64,000 nt of DNA. Source: Liopterus haemorrhoidalis (Eukaryota > Arthropoda > Insecta > Coleoptera > Dytiscidae). Below, piece after piece: positions 44,710 to 55,409 of the stretch (positions are counted from its first letter, which is position 1; the number at the start of each line of letters is the position of its first letter). The stretch covers positions 20,875,713 to 20,939,712 of the forward strand of contig OZ020616.1 of assembly GCA_963971575.1 (NCBI GenBank), in the 5' to 3' direction. The translations under genes and the position numbers were made by a program. The notes beneath the pieces are model-generated. The model saw only the letters and a program-made list of their open reading frames with translations. It had not been told where the DNA came from and ran no database searches.

Positions 44710-45067
44710 CCTGTGGTGGCCACAGCTGATTTTTTTTTAAATATCCATTTTTAGAAACAAGAGTGTTATAAATAGCACCATGTCCCGCAGAACCCCTGGA
44801 TTTTATCGCGGAACCCTGGGGTTCCGCGGAACACACTTTGGGAAACGCTGCAATAGAGTTACAAAATATTGCAAAGCTTGGTTAAAATATTTTAACTTCG
44901 ACCTTGAGGTTAATTTTTAACTTTAAGGCACAGAATAGCCCCGTATGTAGTAAAAACGATGAAAAAAAGGAAACTATTCAAAATTCAAGTTCTGGCGCCT
45001 CTTTTTGCCAGTAAAGGTAAGGCAGTTGCCTCACTCGCCTCATCCTCGGCACGGGCCTGTCTACTGT

Positions 45068-45484
45068 CTGTTAAAGTAAGTTTCTTAAGTTGTAACTTGC
45101 TAACTTTTTATATATTGGAGTAGGTTTTTGCCAAACAAAATTAAAAGCTTCAATCAACCGATAAAAGTTACTAGATTTGAAAACCTAGTTCCGCTTTAAT
45201 CAAAGAAATCGACTATACGACGCAGTAACATGGTCTATTTTTTCTTAACGGTCATCTGTCGCATTAACCATTCAACTTATTCAATCTGTATAGCACTCTG
45301 TATCATTATTTGTTTGTTTTTTGGGTCAAAAACACTTTTTTCCATTTTAAAAAATACTGACATGTTATGGTGACAGCTGTTTACAACAAATTTCTTGACA
45401 GATCGACGATATTACAGTTGTTCAAAATGGGTTTGACAACATAACGTGGTAAATTTTTTGGACAGCACCGTACCAGTATTATTT
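45068..45484. other. Spacer, repeat debris only
   Basis: About 45150-45200 contains ACCTAGTTCCGC, similar to the end of the TA-flanked family (18410-18425), so probably a truncated copy. No gene. Confidence 0.4.
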
Positions 45485-45699
45485 AGGTGCGTTCGGCATA
45501 AGCTAATAATCTACACATAATTTACACAAGAAGCGTTCGTCATAAAGTTTCTGTGTGCTTTGTGATGCACGAAGATCATTCGGCATATACTGTGCGGTGC
45601 AGTTTGTGTTGCACAATCGTCACAAGTTCAGATCGTGCGGCAATCTGTGCATGGTGTTTTTCGCGGTAAAAATACAAAGTTTTATTATTTCTACAAAAC

Positions 45700-46052
45700 A
45701 ATATGAGTGAAAACAATCAAGATATCATTGTTTATGCTTGCAGCATTTGCACAATAAATAGTATAGACATAAACCTCATTGATGGAACACTCAAAAAGAC
45801 TTAAATTTTTTGGATACAAGCGGAAATGTACTTTAAATTGATTTGTAATCATGCTTGGAACTGTACTGTCTACATATTCAAACACTTTTTCCAAAATATT
45901 TTTTGGTTTGGAAATTCTTCTGAATTGTCTTCCTCATCAAATAAAATTTCTTTTATATTATAATCTGTCTCAATTTGTAATACGAAACTAAATCTGGTTA
46001 CTTTGGTGACTGTTGTGGTGTAAACAGACTTTGGCGTATCCGTGTGAACCAA
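45700..46052 (-). pseudogene. Harbinger-type transposase N-terminal fragment
   Basis: Two minus-strand frames join across a shift near 45890: the first ends EEFPNQKIFWKKC, the second reads KVFEYVDSTVPSMITNQF, then VHFRLYPKNLSLFE. A short acidic region followed by a 'FRL.P' helix is typical of the region just before the DDE domain of HARBI1-like proteins. The catalytic domain is missing. Assignment is by pattern only. Confidence 0.5.
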
Positions 46053-46122
46053 TACTATGATAATATTATAAATGTGTTGTCAATATACAACATAACCAGT
46101 GGCGAAGGGAAACCTCCGCTAG

Positions 46123-46773
46123 ACTTGCCCTACCATAAAAAAAATGTAAATTTAAAAAAAAAAAAATTAAATATTTAGATAAATCTTCAAAAATACATCA
46201 AATTATGTTCTATACAAATTTTGGTCCAAGGCTTGCTTTACTAGTTACGAATTAATTATCATGACCATGGAAACGTTACACATAAGTATGAAAAAATTGA
46301 GACTTGGAAAAATTTTAAATAATTTTACAAAAATTTTTCGAAATTTTTCGTTTTATCAAAAAACGTCTCAAATAAAAGTTATTAGTTATTGCATTTATAG
46401 TAACTTTTGTTCAATAAATTTTTTCGAAATATTTTTCTGTTGCTAAATATTCGCAAAAATCTTAAAATCGACACGAGTAAACTCCCATTTCTAGTCAACC
46501 GATTTTCATAAAAAACAATAGGGTTCTTCCCATTTAATAGGAGAATTTTTTAGTACCAGAACGAACTCTTTAAGTTAAACCGTTTTTGAGTTATCGTGTA
46601 TACACACAGACAGACAGACAGACACACACACACACACACACATACGGACGGCACTTCGAAAATAGGTTTTTTGGATTCCCTGGACCATGAAACGTGGTCA
46701 TCCGTCAAAATCTCGACATCGAAAATTTTCGCGATTACAATACTTGCCCCTTATATATTAAGGTCGGGCAAGT
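46123..46773 (-). mobile_element. MITE related to 44054-44709, inverted
   Basis: The ends are ACTTGCCCTACC and complement of ACTTGCCCGACC. About 46360-46505 is nearly identical to the reverse complement of about 44270-44420. It is preceded at 46097 by CAGTGGCGAAGGG, which may be a separate hAT end. Confidence 0.75.
46603..46643. repeat. (CAGA)n(CA)n microsatellite
   Basis: A compound run of CAGA then CA units, in the same position as the TCTG run of the related inverted MITE at about 44175. Confidence 0.9.
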
Positions 46774-47342
46774 AAAAAATGAACTTTTCCTGTTAGTTCC
46801 GTATTACAAAATGAGACAGATAATACTTAAAAGTATCGCAAAACCTACCTGCGCCATTTATATATTATCGTACAAAACAATTAGCAGGAGACAGACTTGA
46901 TCTAATCACACACAAATAATTCATTTGTTTACAAAAAAAAGAAAAAAATATGTTAGAATAATAGTTTGAATAACTGCACAATCTGAACAAAGCGTTCGTC
47001 TTTGACTTTCTTGCACAGTCTGCACAGTGGTCACGTGACAAAAAACTTGCACGACACAGAGTTAACACTGCACAGTTAAGCCGAACGCACCTGTAATATT
47101 TTCGATTCAAATATAAAGTTTACTGTTTTTTTTTTTTTTTTGTTTTTTTTTCTGTTCTTTAATATATGCATGCATAAAATAAATATAATAAATAAAAGAA
47201 AAATAAACTTAAAATATTTTTAATGCCAAAATTCACATGTACAAAATCTTAAATCATAAATTCTATGGACATATCTGTCTACGCAGTCAAATATTTCAAA
47301 TCATAAACATAACCTAACTTTTTAAAACTATTTTCTACCCCT

Positions 47343-47614
47343 TTACGGTACTCTAGCGTGAACAGGGGTAGTATCTTCTGGACTAGGGCTATCTTCTCTT
47401 CTTGACCTGACTCGTACAATTCTTGTCGTTTCATCAACTTCACCTAGTCCGTATTGTGATCCGAGTCCAGCACCTGCTAATCTTACTTTTTCAGGGCTTG
47501 TTGGATATTCGTTACCGTTTCCAGTTGTGAAAAGTGCGCCGAGATTCAACTGGGGAATGTCGTAAAAGACGGTGAGTGTCAACATCATGAATGTTATTCC
47601 AATGAAGAGGTAAA
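47343..47614 (-). CDS. Putative terminal exon of an unidentified membrane protein
   Basis: The only stretch that looks like host coding sequence. On the minus strand a splice acceptor, TTGTTTTATATTCCAG, precedes the exon at 47614, and the frame is open for about 90 codons to TAA at 47343-47345. The N-terminal part is hydrophobic (YLFIGITFMMLTLTVFYD), one likely membrane segment. A hydrophilic, Gly/Arg/Ser-rich tail follows with GAGLGSQYGLGEVDE and VRSRREDSPSPED. Codon use is more balanced and GC-richer than its surroundings. I do not recognise the family. The upstream exons would lie to the right on the minus strand, within or beyond this TE-filled region; I could not find them. It could also be a captured gene fragment. 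Confidence 0.5.
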
Positions 47615-47989
47615 CTGGAATATAAAACAATTGTTAATAAAGTTTTTGTCTTAATATATTGTCTTTGTTTTGGGATGAAATTATAATTCATACTTTCAAT
47701 AAATATACATTAGATTTAGATTTGAAAATAAATCGATGTTCTATTCTAATTGTTCTATTACACTGGTCAACAAATTAAAAAAAAAAAATTATGGTTCTGT
47801 GATGAATGTGTGTGATCTAAGAGAATTCGCATGTGCTAATTGTGAATGTGATATTAGTTTTGCTCTACCACATAGAGTTTACGAGAACCACATCGCCGTA
47901 CCTAATGCATAACATATATTTATTTTTTATTTATTTATTTATTTAGGGCGCGAGGCCAACATAATAATACCGGTATCATAAACATATAT
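47615..47989 (-). other. Presumed intron or spacer beside the putative exon
   Basis: AT-rich, with a (TTTA)n run at about 47922-47945. No second exon is visible. Confidence 0.4.
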
Positions 47990-48540
47990 CAAAGGTAATG
48001 GCCCGTCAGACCGAAAGACATTTCTGCTCTATATAACTGCATACACCAACAGCTCGTTGATCCCGAGAAGATGTTTTTACTACCACTGCATCTTAAGCTT
48101 GGTCTAGTGAAAAACTTCATCAAGACATTGAAACCAGCAAGTGCAAGTTTTCTGTACCTGACGACAAAATTACAAGGTGTTGTATCAGAGGCAAAGGTAA
48201 AAGCAGGTGTACTGAATGGCCCTCAAGTTCGTTCACTCATAGATGAAGGTAAGTTCTCTGCTACTCTAACTCCAATAGAAAAAGACGCATGGATTGCATT
48301 CATTGATGTGGTCCGCAACTTCTTGGGAAATCGTCGAGCTGACAACTACGAAGATATTGTGAATCGATTATTACAGAGATATCACCTTGTTGGTGCTGGA
48401 ATGTCCTTGAAGATACACTTCTTCCATTCCCACCTAAATTTTGTTCTTCGTAATCTCGGTGACATAAGTGACGAGCATGGTGAGAGATTCCATCAAGATA
48501 TTGCAAAGATGGAATCTCGCTACCAAGGTCGCTTTAGCCC
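47990..48540 (+). CDS. Arthropod repeat-associated protein of unknown function, copy 2
   Basis: Open from 48071 (possibly entered earlier, LVDPEKMFLLPLHLKLGL, from about 48057). Motifs in order: LGLVKNFIKTL, AKVKAGVLNGPQVRSLID, AWIAFIDVVRNFLGNRRADN, MSLKIHFFHSHL, GDISDEHGERFHQDIAKM and SRYQGRFSPN. It then runs into a TA microsatellite and a mariner insertion at 48561, so the normal C-terminus (seen as DYCWTLIKD in copy 1) is lost. Same family as 20330-20945. The ~170 readable codons have no frame break, so this copy is younger. Family known to me only as a widespread arthropod repeat protein; no reaction can be assigned. Confidence 0.65.
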
Positions 48541-48560
48541 AAATATATATATATATATAT

Positions 48561-49841
48561 CAGGTCTACAAGTATGAAATGCGGATTTTTTTTTTAAATA
48601 AAACACATTAAACCCAAAAGAACAGTAAAAGTTTATTTACTCAAAGTATGCTCCATTAGAAGTTATACATTTTCCCATCTTTCAGGCAATTTGTGAATAC
48701 CTCGCCAGTAGAACTCTTCCCCTTTCCCCGCAAACCATTCATCTAGCCATTCTTTCACATTTTCATATGAACAAAAGTGTTGCTCGGCAAGTGCGTGACC
48801 CATCGATGCGAACAAGTGGTAATCTGAAGGGGCCAAGTCTGGTGAGTAAGCGGAATGGGGTAGCACTTCCCACTTGAGTGCCTCCAATGTGTTGCAAACT
48901 GCTTTTGCCTTATGTGATAGAGCGTTATTGCGAAGAAAGACTACCTTGTGCTGTCTTCTTTCGTATTCTGTGTCGTTTTATGAGCAGCGAATGGTTCAAT
49001 TCGATCAGTTGTTGTTGGTAGCGTTGGGTATTAACTGTTTCACCAGGTTTTAACAATTCATAATTGACCACATCCTTTTGGTCCCACCAAGTACAGAGCA
49101 TTGTCTTTTTGCCAAAGCGATTCGGTCTTGCAGTTGATGTGGATGGTGAGCCTGGGTTCACCCATGATTTTTTGCGTTTGGGATTTTCAAAATAAATCCA
49201 TTTTTCATTGCCAGTAGTGATACGATGCAAAAAAGACTTTCTTTTGTATCGTGCAAGCAAAATTTCACAAGTGTTTTTGCGTTTTTCCATCTGCCTCTCA
49301 TTCAATGCATGTGGAACCCATCTGCCGACTTTCTGGATCTTTTCCATCTCTCGTAGGCGATTGGAAACAGCTTGTTGATTATCGCCTAACTGCTCTGCTA
49401 GTTGTTTTTGTGATTGATTATCGTCTTCCTGTAGCAATGTTTCAAATATTTTCTACATATTTTTTTGTAGGTTTTCCATGTTTTTTGTCTGTAAGATCAA
49501 AGTAATCACTTTTGAAACGCCGAAACCATCGTTCACACGTATCTTGCGATGGAGCATATTCACCATAAGCTTCTCGAAGCAGTTGGTATGATTCAGTAGC
49601 AGTTTTTTTCAAATGAAAACAAAACAGTAGTACTGTCCGCGAATGCTCTTTATTTGGCACAAAATTTGACATTTTTAACACAGTAAAACTAAAATATATG
49701 ATCACTTTTCAAATTATAACCTATACGCATTTGACACTTAATGATAACTTAACAAAACGCCATATGTGTTGAAACTTTGAAATATACACTATGTTTTCGC
49801 GGCAAGTTTGAAAAAAATCCGCATTTCATACTTGTAGACCT

Positions 49842-49842
<1 letters not shown>
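48561..49842 (-). mobile_element. mariner inserted in a TA microsatellite
   Basis: The ends are CAGGTCTACAAGTATGAAAT and its exact complement, continuing through GCGGATTTTTTT (about 31 bp), with (TA)n on both sides. At about 1.28 kb it is full length for mariner. It carries a nearly complete but mutated transposase on the minus strand. Confidence 0.93.
48663..49690 (-). pseudogene. mariner transposase, near full length, frameshifted
   Basis: Probable start MSNFVPNKEHSR (about 49672). First frame: HTH with ESYQLLREAYGEYAPSQDTC and WFRRFKSDYFDL. A shift near 49440 leads to LQEDDNQSQKQLAEQLGDNQ, WVPHALNERQ, catalytic TGNEKWIYFENPKRK (family usually has TGDEKW; here the first Asp reads Asn), and YELLKPGETVN. 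A second shift near 48920 follows. The next piece reads VFLRNNALSHKAK (48923-48961, family HDNA), so the second Asp is also Asn. The last piece has AYSPDLAPSDYHLF with the third Asp and ends PERWENV. Spacing is DD34D. Two frameshifts and two lost Asp make it dead. Confidence 0.9.

Positions 49843-49917
<75 letters not shown>
49843..49917. repeat. (TA)n(GA)n compound microsatellite
   Basis: About 18 TA units followed by about 18 GA units. The left piece of the TA run is at 48544-48560, on the other side of the mariner. Confidence 0.95.
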
Positions 49918-49919
<2 letters not shown>

Positions 49920-51110
49920 GAGGGAGAGACGGAGGGATCACAAGGTATATCAAGATAGAGGAAACACGATATTTCTCTAAAAGACGATGTGTGAGCAAGT
50001 TGGGAAAAAAATTTGGTGACCAGAGTTTACCCAAATAATTGGATGGTAGTATCTAAATTTTCCGGAACAAACCGGATGTACAGGATATCAAGGACAACTT
50101 CGATTTTTTATATAGGAACGTATGACGTGTTGGGTATCTTTGGATAAAGCTTTTGAAAAGAAACTTTTTGATAAAACTTTTATATAAACATAATTTTAAT
50201 ATCTGTTACGATTACCTATAATGGCTTGCAAGTATATTTATTTACAAGTGTTCAAAGTTGCTTTCCATTTTGAACACTTTCGCATCCTTACTCTTTAGTT
50301 AACAGTAGCTCGGAGCATAACAAAAAATATTGCACGTTCAAGTCGTACCTACTTGAAAGTACTTGAAGTACCTCCAACGCGAACCGTTTTAATTAATTTA
50401 AATTAGTTGTCAAAATAAGTATAGGTTATTATTGATGTTTAAAAGGTATATTTTAATGAATATAAATGTCATATATTTATGAATATATCTTGCAAAATTA
50501 TTCGATCTTATATGACTTTGCAGCCCCCCGACCAAGCGTTCGCGGCCCCCCGGTTGAGAAACGCTGGGTTATAGTATAGTAGGCAGTCAACATATATAGT
50601 ATGCATTACATGAAATGTACTGATATAGTAAATATTTTAAAATATATAGTAAAATGTAAAAATCAGCAGAAAAAAAAAACTGTACGTGATGGGCAAAAAC
50701 TAAAGTTAGATTCGAAATCAGCACCCGCTAATTAGTCAGAAAAGCATAATGTATTTCCAGAACCAAAATGGTTGTTGACCAGTGTTATTTAACATTTTCT
50801 CAGTTCAAGCTAGGCCGGCCATATGGTCTCATTCATATGGACCTCCAGAACCCCCCTCCGCTCTTCAAGCGATTTTCTGAATTTTAGCTCCCCACTAACA
50901 GAAGTAAATTTTACGTGAAAAAATATTTAGTTTTTTTAATTGTTAGGATATTATTTGCGGCAAAAAAATACTTGCACCCTGGCTTCTTCAAGGAAAATAC
51001 CAGCCCTGTATCAAGATGTTAACTTGAGGTTGCATTTAATTTTGGATGTGGCTACTCAAAACCGAAGCATAACAAATAAAAGCGCCTGTCAAAAATGCTT
51101 TTTATAAGTA
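49918..51110. other. Spacer with hAT debris
   Basis: 50523-50571 (CAGCCCCCCGACC ... CGGTTGAGAAACGCTGGG) looks like a hAT right end of the 'tgagaaacgctg' type, without a partner I could identify. The rest is AT-rich with no gene. Confidence 0.4.
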
Positions 51111-51111
51111 C

Positions 51112-51439
51112 AGAAGTGGCTTAGCCAGAATAGGTCATGTAGGGGGGGGGGGGGGTAATAAAACAGGATTGGTGATGACAAAAAAAATCAGTTGAATGCA
51201 ATTTTATTCTTCCTCGAGAATACGAAGAAGAATTAGAGAGCACAAGTCAGCTGATGCTTTTTTAAGTCTGGAAATGTAATTTCAACTAAACCCAAATATC
51301 GATGTTACACTGCATATTTGCAAATATATCACTATTATCAGTTTTTTTTTGGTCATCACTTGTATTTTCATGTGTAAACGATAAAAAAATTATTTCAAAT
51401 AATTCCTGTACCCCCCCCCCAGACTTTAAGAGCTAGCAC
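51112..51439. mobile_element. Small hAT-like element with poly-G / poly-C ends
   Basis: The left part reads AGTGGCTTAGCCAGAAT then a G15 run (about 51152); the right part has a C11 run (about 51410) then GCTAGCACCGCCACTG. The ends are complementary in outline (AGTGGC.. and GCCACT). I find no convincing 8-bp duplication. Confidence 0.5.
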
Positions 51440-51776
51440 CGCCACTGTATATCACTCAATTGATTTATGATCAAATCAATTACTTCATAAAAGATATATT
51501 TTAAATTAAATTCAGCTGAAAAATCTGCTCCTTCATCTTATAGCCTCGTTACCGGATATATTTTGGCGCCTTTTTTTATTTTCCTAGAAAAAGGCGTGTA
51601 TTATTAGGTAGAGTGGAATTAAGGTAAAAAAGTGGAAAATAATCAAACATTTGCGGCAAATAATTAATCGCCTTTATCGTATTTATTCCAGCCCACCTAA
51701 CAATGGTCGCTCCCAGGTAATATGGAATAAGCATAATAATATAGTGTGTTGTGTTTATGTGCATACTGCACGCATA

Positions 51777-52724
51777 TAGGGTAATAAATTTAAGATCGTA
51801 GCGTTGCGGTGTTCAATTTTGGAACTTGGGTAGAGGGTACTTAATGTTATTGTTGCATAGCTGTGAAAGTGAAATTATAGGAATAAATATGTTTTACAAC
51901 ATTTTGTGAACCTGTTTTACTATTTTATCAACAAGTAAATTAATACAAATGTTTATAAAGCCATATTTTTGCATGACACGTCTCTAAAAAAAATTAAAAA
52001 CTATATTTTGTGCTGTAGATTATGGTGATAAAAAAAAATTATAGTGGATTATTTCAAGTTTACAGATGGAATTAAAAATTCACGCGTTGTATATGAAGGA
52101 GAAGAAGTGTAAGCAAATTTCTAACCAATGGATCACTTTTTTTCCAAATTTTTCTTTCCTAATCCAAGCTTTACCGCAATTTACAACTTCCTCGATTCCA
52201 AGTTTTGTTATTAATTTAACATTGTAGGTGGAAATCTGAGGAACGATAATTCAGAGCTCCTGTTTTTCCTTGACTTGCACATAGGTACACAACAATAAAA
52301 TCTATCCATTTTATTGGACTTTGCAAAAACAAATCGATATAAACAAACTTAAACAGTATGACTAATGCCAATGACGTCTACTTTGAAGAGTCATTAAAAG
52401 TTCACCACTTAGAATCTCTCTAATCTGGAAATTGCCGATATTTTAAATAATCCACTACGAAAATGTTATCGCCATAACCTACAACATTCACAAAATATAG
52501 TTTTTAATTTTTTTTAGAGACGAGGCATGCAAAAATTTGGCTATATAAACATTTGTATTAATTTACTTGTTGATAAAATAATAAAACAGGTTCACAAAAT
52601 ATTGTAAAACATATTTATTCCTATAATTTCACTTTCACAGCTATGTAACAATAACATTAAGTACCCTCTACCCACGTTCCAAAATTGAATACCGTGGCGC
52701 TACGATCTTAAATTTATTTCCCTA
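51777..52724. mobile_element. Long inverted-repeat (fold-back) element, 948 bp
   Basis: Left arm 51777-52058 and right arm 52443-52724 are complementary over about 280 bp with roughly one mismatch per 15-20 bp. Ends are TAGGG..CCCTA flanked by TA. The ~385-bp centre is unrelated AT-rich DNA without a frame. TA flanks suggest mobilisation by a Tc1/mariner-type enzyme; this is inference. Confidence 0.87.
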
Positions 52725-52726
52725 TA

Positions 52727-53390
52727 GTTTTTGATAAGCAACTGTATGAACTGCTGCCGACTAGCAAAACATTAGTACGTTTTATAAAATGATGTTTACA
52801 AAGCGGCACAGTAATATCGCTGATGTCATGGCTCCATTATATAATCACCCTGTATATTTTTCCCTTGCAAAATAGTTTTATCATGCGCTTTCCCATATAT
52901 ACGTGTTCCATTGTATTATCAAAATTAGTTATTTTTGTTCCATTATTGATGTAATATTATAGATTGAAAATATAAATAGCAAAAATAATAAAACTAGTTG
53001 ACAGAAATTGTCAGAATGAAAATATAGTAGTTATCTTTCTAAAAATAGTATATCATGAAAACAAATATTGAAATCGGACAGAAGTGTCAAGTTTCAGAAC
53101 ATCTCTGACATACTGAATTATTATTTCCAGGCTGAAAAATCTATATATTACACAAAAAGGTTTTAGTAATATTTGATGTTAAATAAACAATCCGATACAG
53201 TGTACACAATATAACATAACAATAAAATATTAAGTAAACTAACCCTTCTAGTTAAGCAAATCAAACATTCCATTAATCAGATATGCTTCATAGCTAGGGA
53301 TGTAATCCCGGAGAAATTTCACAATCCCGGAAATTTGGGATTGAACAAATTATAAACCTAGGATTTGGTTAAAAACATAAATCTTGTAAT
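52727..53390. other. Spacer with a hAT-like end
   Basis: 53298-53360 (TAGGGATGTAATCCCGG, AATCCCGGAAATTTGGGA) resembles the left end of a hAT related in style to 25841-26578. No right end found. Remainder unassigned. Confidence 0.4.
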
Positions 53391-53392
53391 TA

Positions 53393-53563
53393 ATGATTCG
53401 AGACTGGACCAAGGCTGGCGCTACCACATGGGCAAAATTGGCATTTACCCAGGGCGGCAAATGGCTAGGGACACCATGTAAAAATTTAGAAAGTGCCTTA
53501 TCTGATCACACCAAAAATGTAAAAGACATAGATGCGATAGAACTGGCAGATGAGGAACTAGGA
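53393..53563 (+). pseudogene. hAT transposase-like fragment
   Basis: The frame ending at the target duplication contains SDHTKNVKDIDAIELADEE, similar to SDNAKNESDINAIDLCDEIE in the hAT transposase on the minus strand near 58900. Before it, CCAAGGCTGGCGCTACC and CCCAGGGCGGCAAATGG look like a hAT terminus. A short relic only. Confidence 0.5.
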
Positions 53564-55409
53564 CAGGGTTTGGGAACCCGCGGTTCCGGAGCCGCATGCG
53601 ACTCTTTGCTGAAAAAAGTGCGGCCCTTAAATTTTCAATAAAAATCTGACCGACACAGAACCTATAGTTACAAAAAAAATCCCGTGTGTTAAGTAGATTT
53701 TAAAAATTTTAGATGTGTATAGAAAACATCGCTAACAGTGTAATGTTTGCGACACCAGCACTAGAAAAAAATGAGACAACTATGGAGGAAACACCACAGG
53801 CAGAGTTGAGCATAGGTAACTTAAAATGTTATCTAGTCAAAGATAAGATAATACAACCGTTTTGTGATCTAAACAAAGATAAAGATAATTAAAAATTTAA
53901 TTATCTAGAAAAGATAATAAATAAGATAAACCTCCCTCCACATTTTTATGGCGCGAAACTTAAATTATCCATGATAAATTTATCATATCGCTTTCGTCCA
54001 AGGAGGAATCAGTTAAAAGCATCTCGTTTAATAAATATTGTTGATTCATATTTACATGTATGGATACCTAGTTTTGTCATTTGCAGAACATCAGAATATT
54101 GAGGTTAAGTTTTAAATAGACCATATTAGTAACTACGTCACAAAATGGGATTCAGTGCTGCCGCCTCGCAGTTGGTTTCCTTTTATTTGAATTTAGCATG
54201 TCGTTTTTTTTTAATGTGTTCTGGAAATATAAATTAAAGTTTCAAAGTAAGAAAATTCTTCGCCTCAAAACTACAAGTCAATATTTATTAATTAAAATTA
54301 TTATTTTATATATTTAATACGTCATTATTTTTGCAGAACAATATATTGTTCTTATTTTATCTATTATTGATTTTCATTTTCACTTGTCAAAAAACGAAAA
54401 AATTAAGAATGTGACTGTAATGGTTCCAGTTTGGAGCAAAATAATACACCATTATGCATTCTGAAACAAAATATTAATGTTTACTTAGTTTTAATTAAAT
54501 AAATACTAAAGGTATTTCGATTTTCATATTATTTAAAAACGTAACCTATAAATATATCTTCGAATCCTTATTTATATGTTTATAAAAACATTATTCAATA
54601 ATACAAGGTATCTGAACTGTATATATTAGTATATACTTATCAAAGATATAAATGTTTTGCTCCAAAATTGAAAATATTCATAAAATTAAGGTAACAAAAG
54701 TAATGACACATGTATTTTAAATCTCTCAAAAAAATCCAAAGGAAACCGTTGCCAGACGGTAGCACATTTATGTGACTTCACACTAATATGGTCTATTATC
54801 TATAGAAATTATCTGAAATTACAGATAAAGATAATGAAAATACCTATCTAAATGAGATAATAGATAAAAATGTAAAACAGTATCTAAAAAAGATGATAGA
54901 TAATAATATGTCATCTAAGTGCGTGATCTATATAAAATTACCTAGATCAGGGCCGCGCCAAGGTGTGTTGGCGCCGGGGTGCAAGGTAAAAATTGCCGCT
55001 CCTAATAAGTTAAATGCAATTTTTTTAAATATATCAAGTATACATATATTTTCGAAAAAACTATGTTACGCAGGATAACAAAAAAACATACACAGATTGC
55101 TATATAGTGATTCTTAACCTATCTTCGAAAATTTAACTATATATAGAATTCATCACTACAAACAACTTTTTCCTATATCATTTTTCAAAAAAATTAAAAT
55201 TGAAAAAGCTTGTCAAAAAAAAAACAAGGCGAGTGCCACTAATTTCAAATAAAAAAACAAAAACGAAACTTTATATGTACATATATATTTTAGTTAAAAA
55301 TTCACCTTTTTCTTGCCTTTAGGGTCGCAAATTCATTAATTAATTCCGTTAAATCTAAATCCACTGCTATTTTATTTTCTATACTAATTAAAGCCAAATT
55401 TTCTATACT

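Larger units (their letters stand above)
42981..44850. mobile_element. hAT, TSD CCATAGAG/CAATAGAG
   Basis: The ends are CAGTGGTTCCCAAACTT and complement of CAGCGTTTCCCAAAGTG, and both continue into a CGCGGAACCCC block. The duplication is CCATAGAG (42973-42980) versus CAATAGAG (44851-44858), 7 of 8. It carries an A20 run and the MITEs below. The frame at 43225-43452 has SGAAFSLLRYFD but no domain I can name. Confidence 0.88.
41889..44943. mobile_element. TIR element with GTTAAAATTTTAAC repeats
   Basis: The ends are CGGGTCTATTCTGT and complement of CGGGGCTATTCTGT, flanked by TAT at 41886-41888 and 44944-44946. Interior sequence on both sides of the nested hAT is full of GGTTAAAA / TTTTAACC motifs. 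Superfamily unclear; the 3-bp flank is compatible with PIF/Harbinger-like integration. Confidence 0.7.
41821..45059. mobile_element. hAT outer layer, TSD TCTACAGT/TCTACTGT
   Basis: The ends are CAGGATCGTGCCGAAC and complement of CAGGCCCGTGCCGAGG. The duplication is TCTACAGT (41813-41820) versus TCTACTGT (45060-45067), 7 of 8. It contains three further layers and no transposase of its own that I can read. Confidence 0.82.
45485..47092 (-). mobile_element. PIF/Harbinger-like element remnant
   Basis: 13-bp TIR AGGTGCGTTCGGC at 45485-45497 and complement at 47080-47092. The minus strand carries an N-terminal transposase-like fragment. I could not find a clear TWA duplication. A MITE (46123-46773) is nested inside. 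Confidence 0.65.

Noticed and set aside
49777..50034. Frames encoding Tyr-Ile or Arg-Glu repeats on both strands
   Set aside because: Produced by the (TA)n(GA)n microsatellite.
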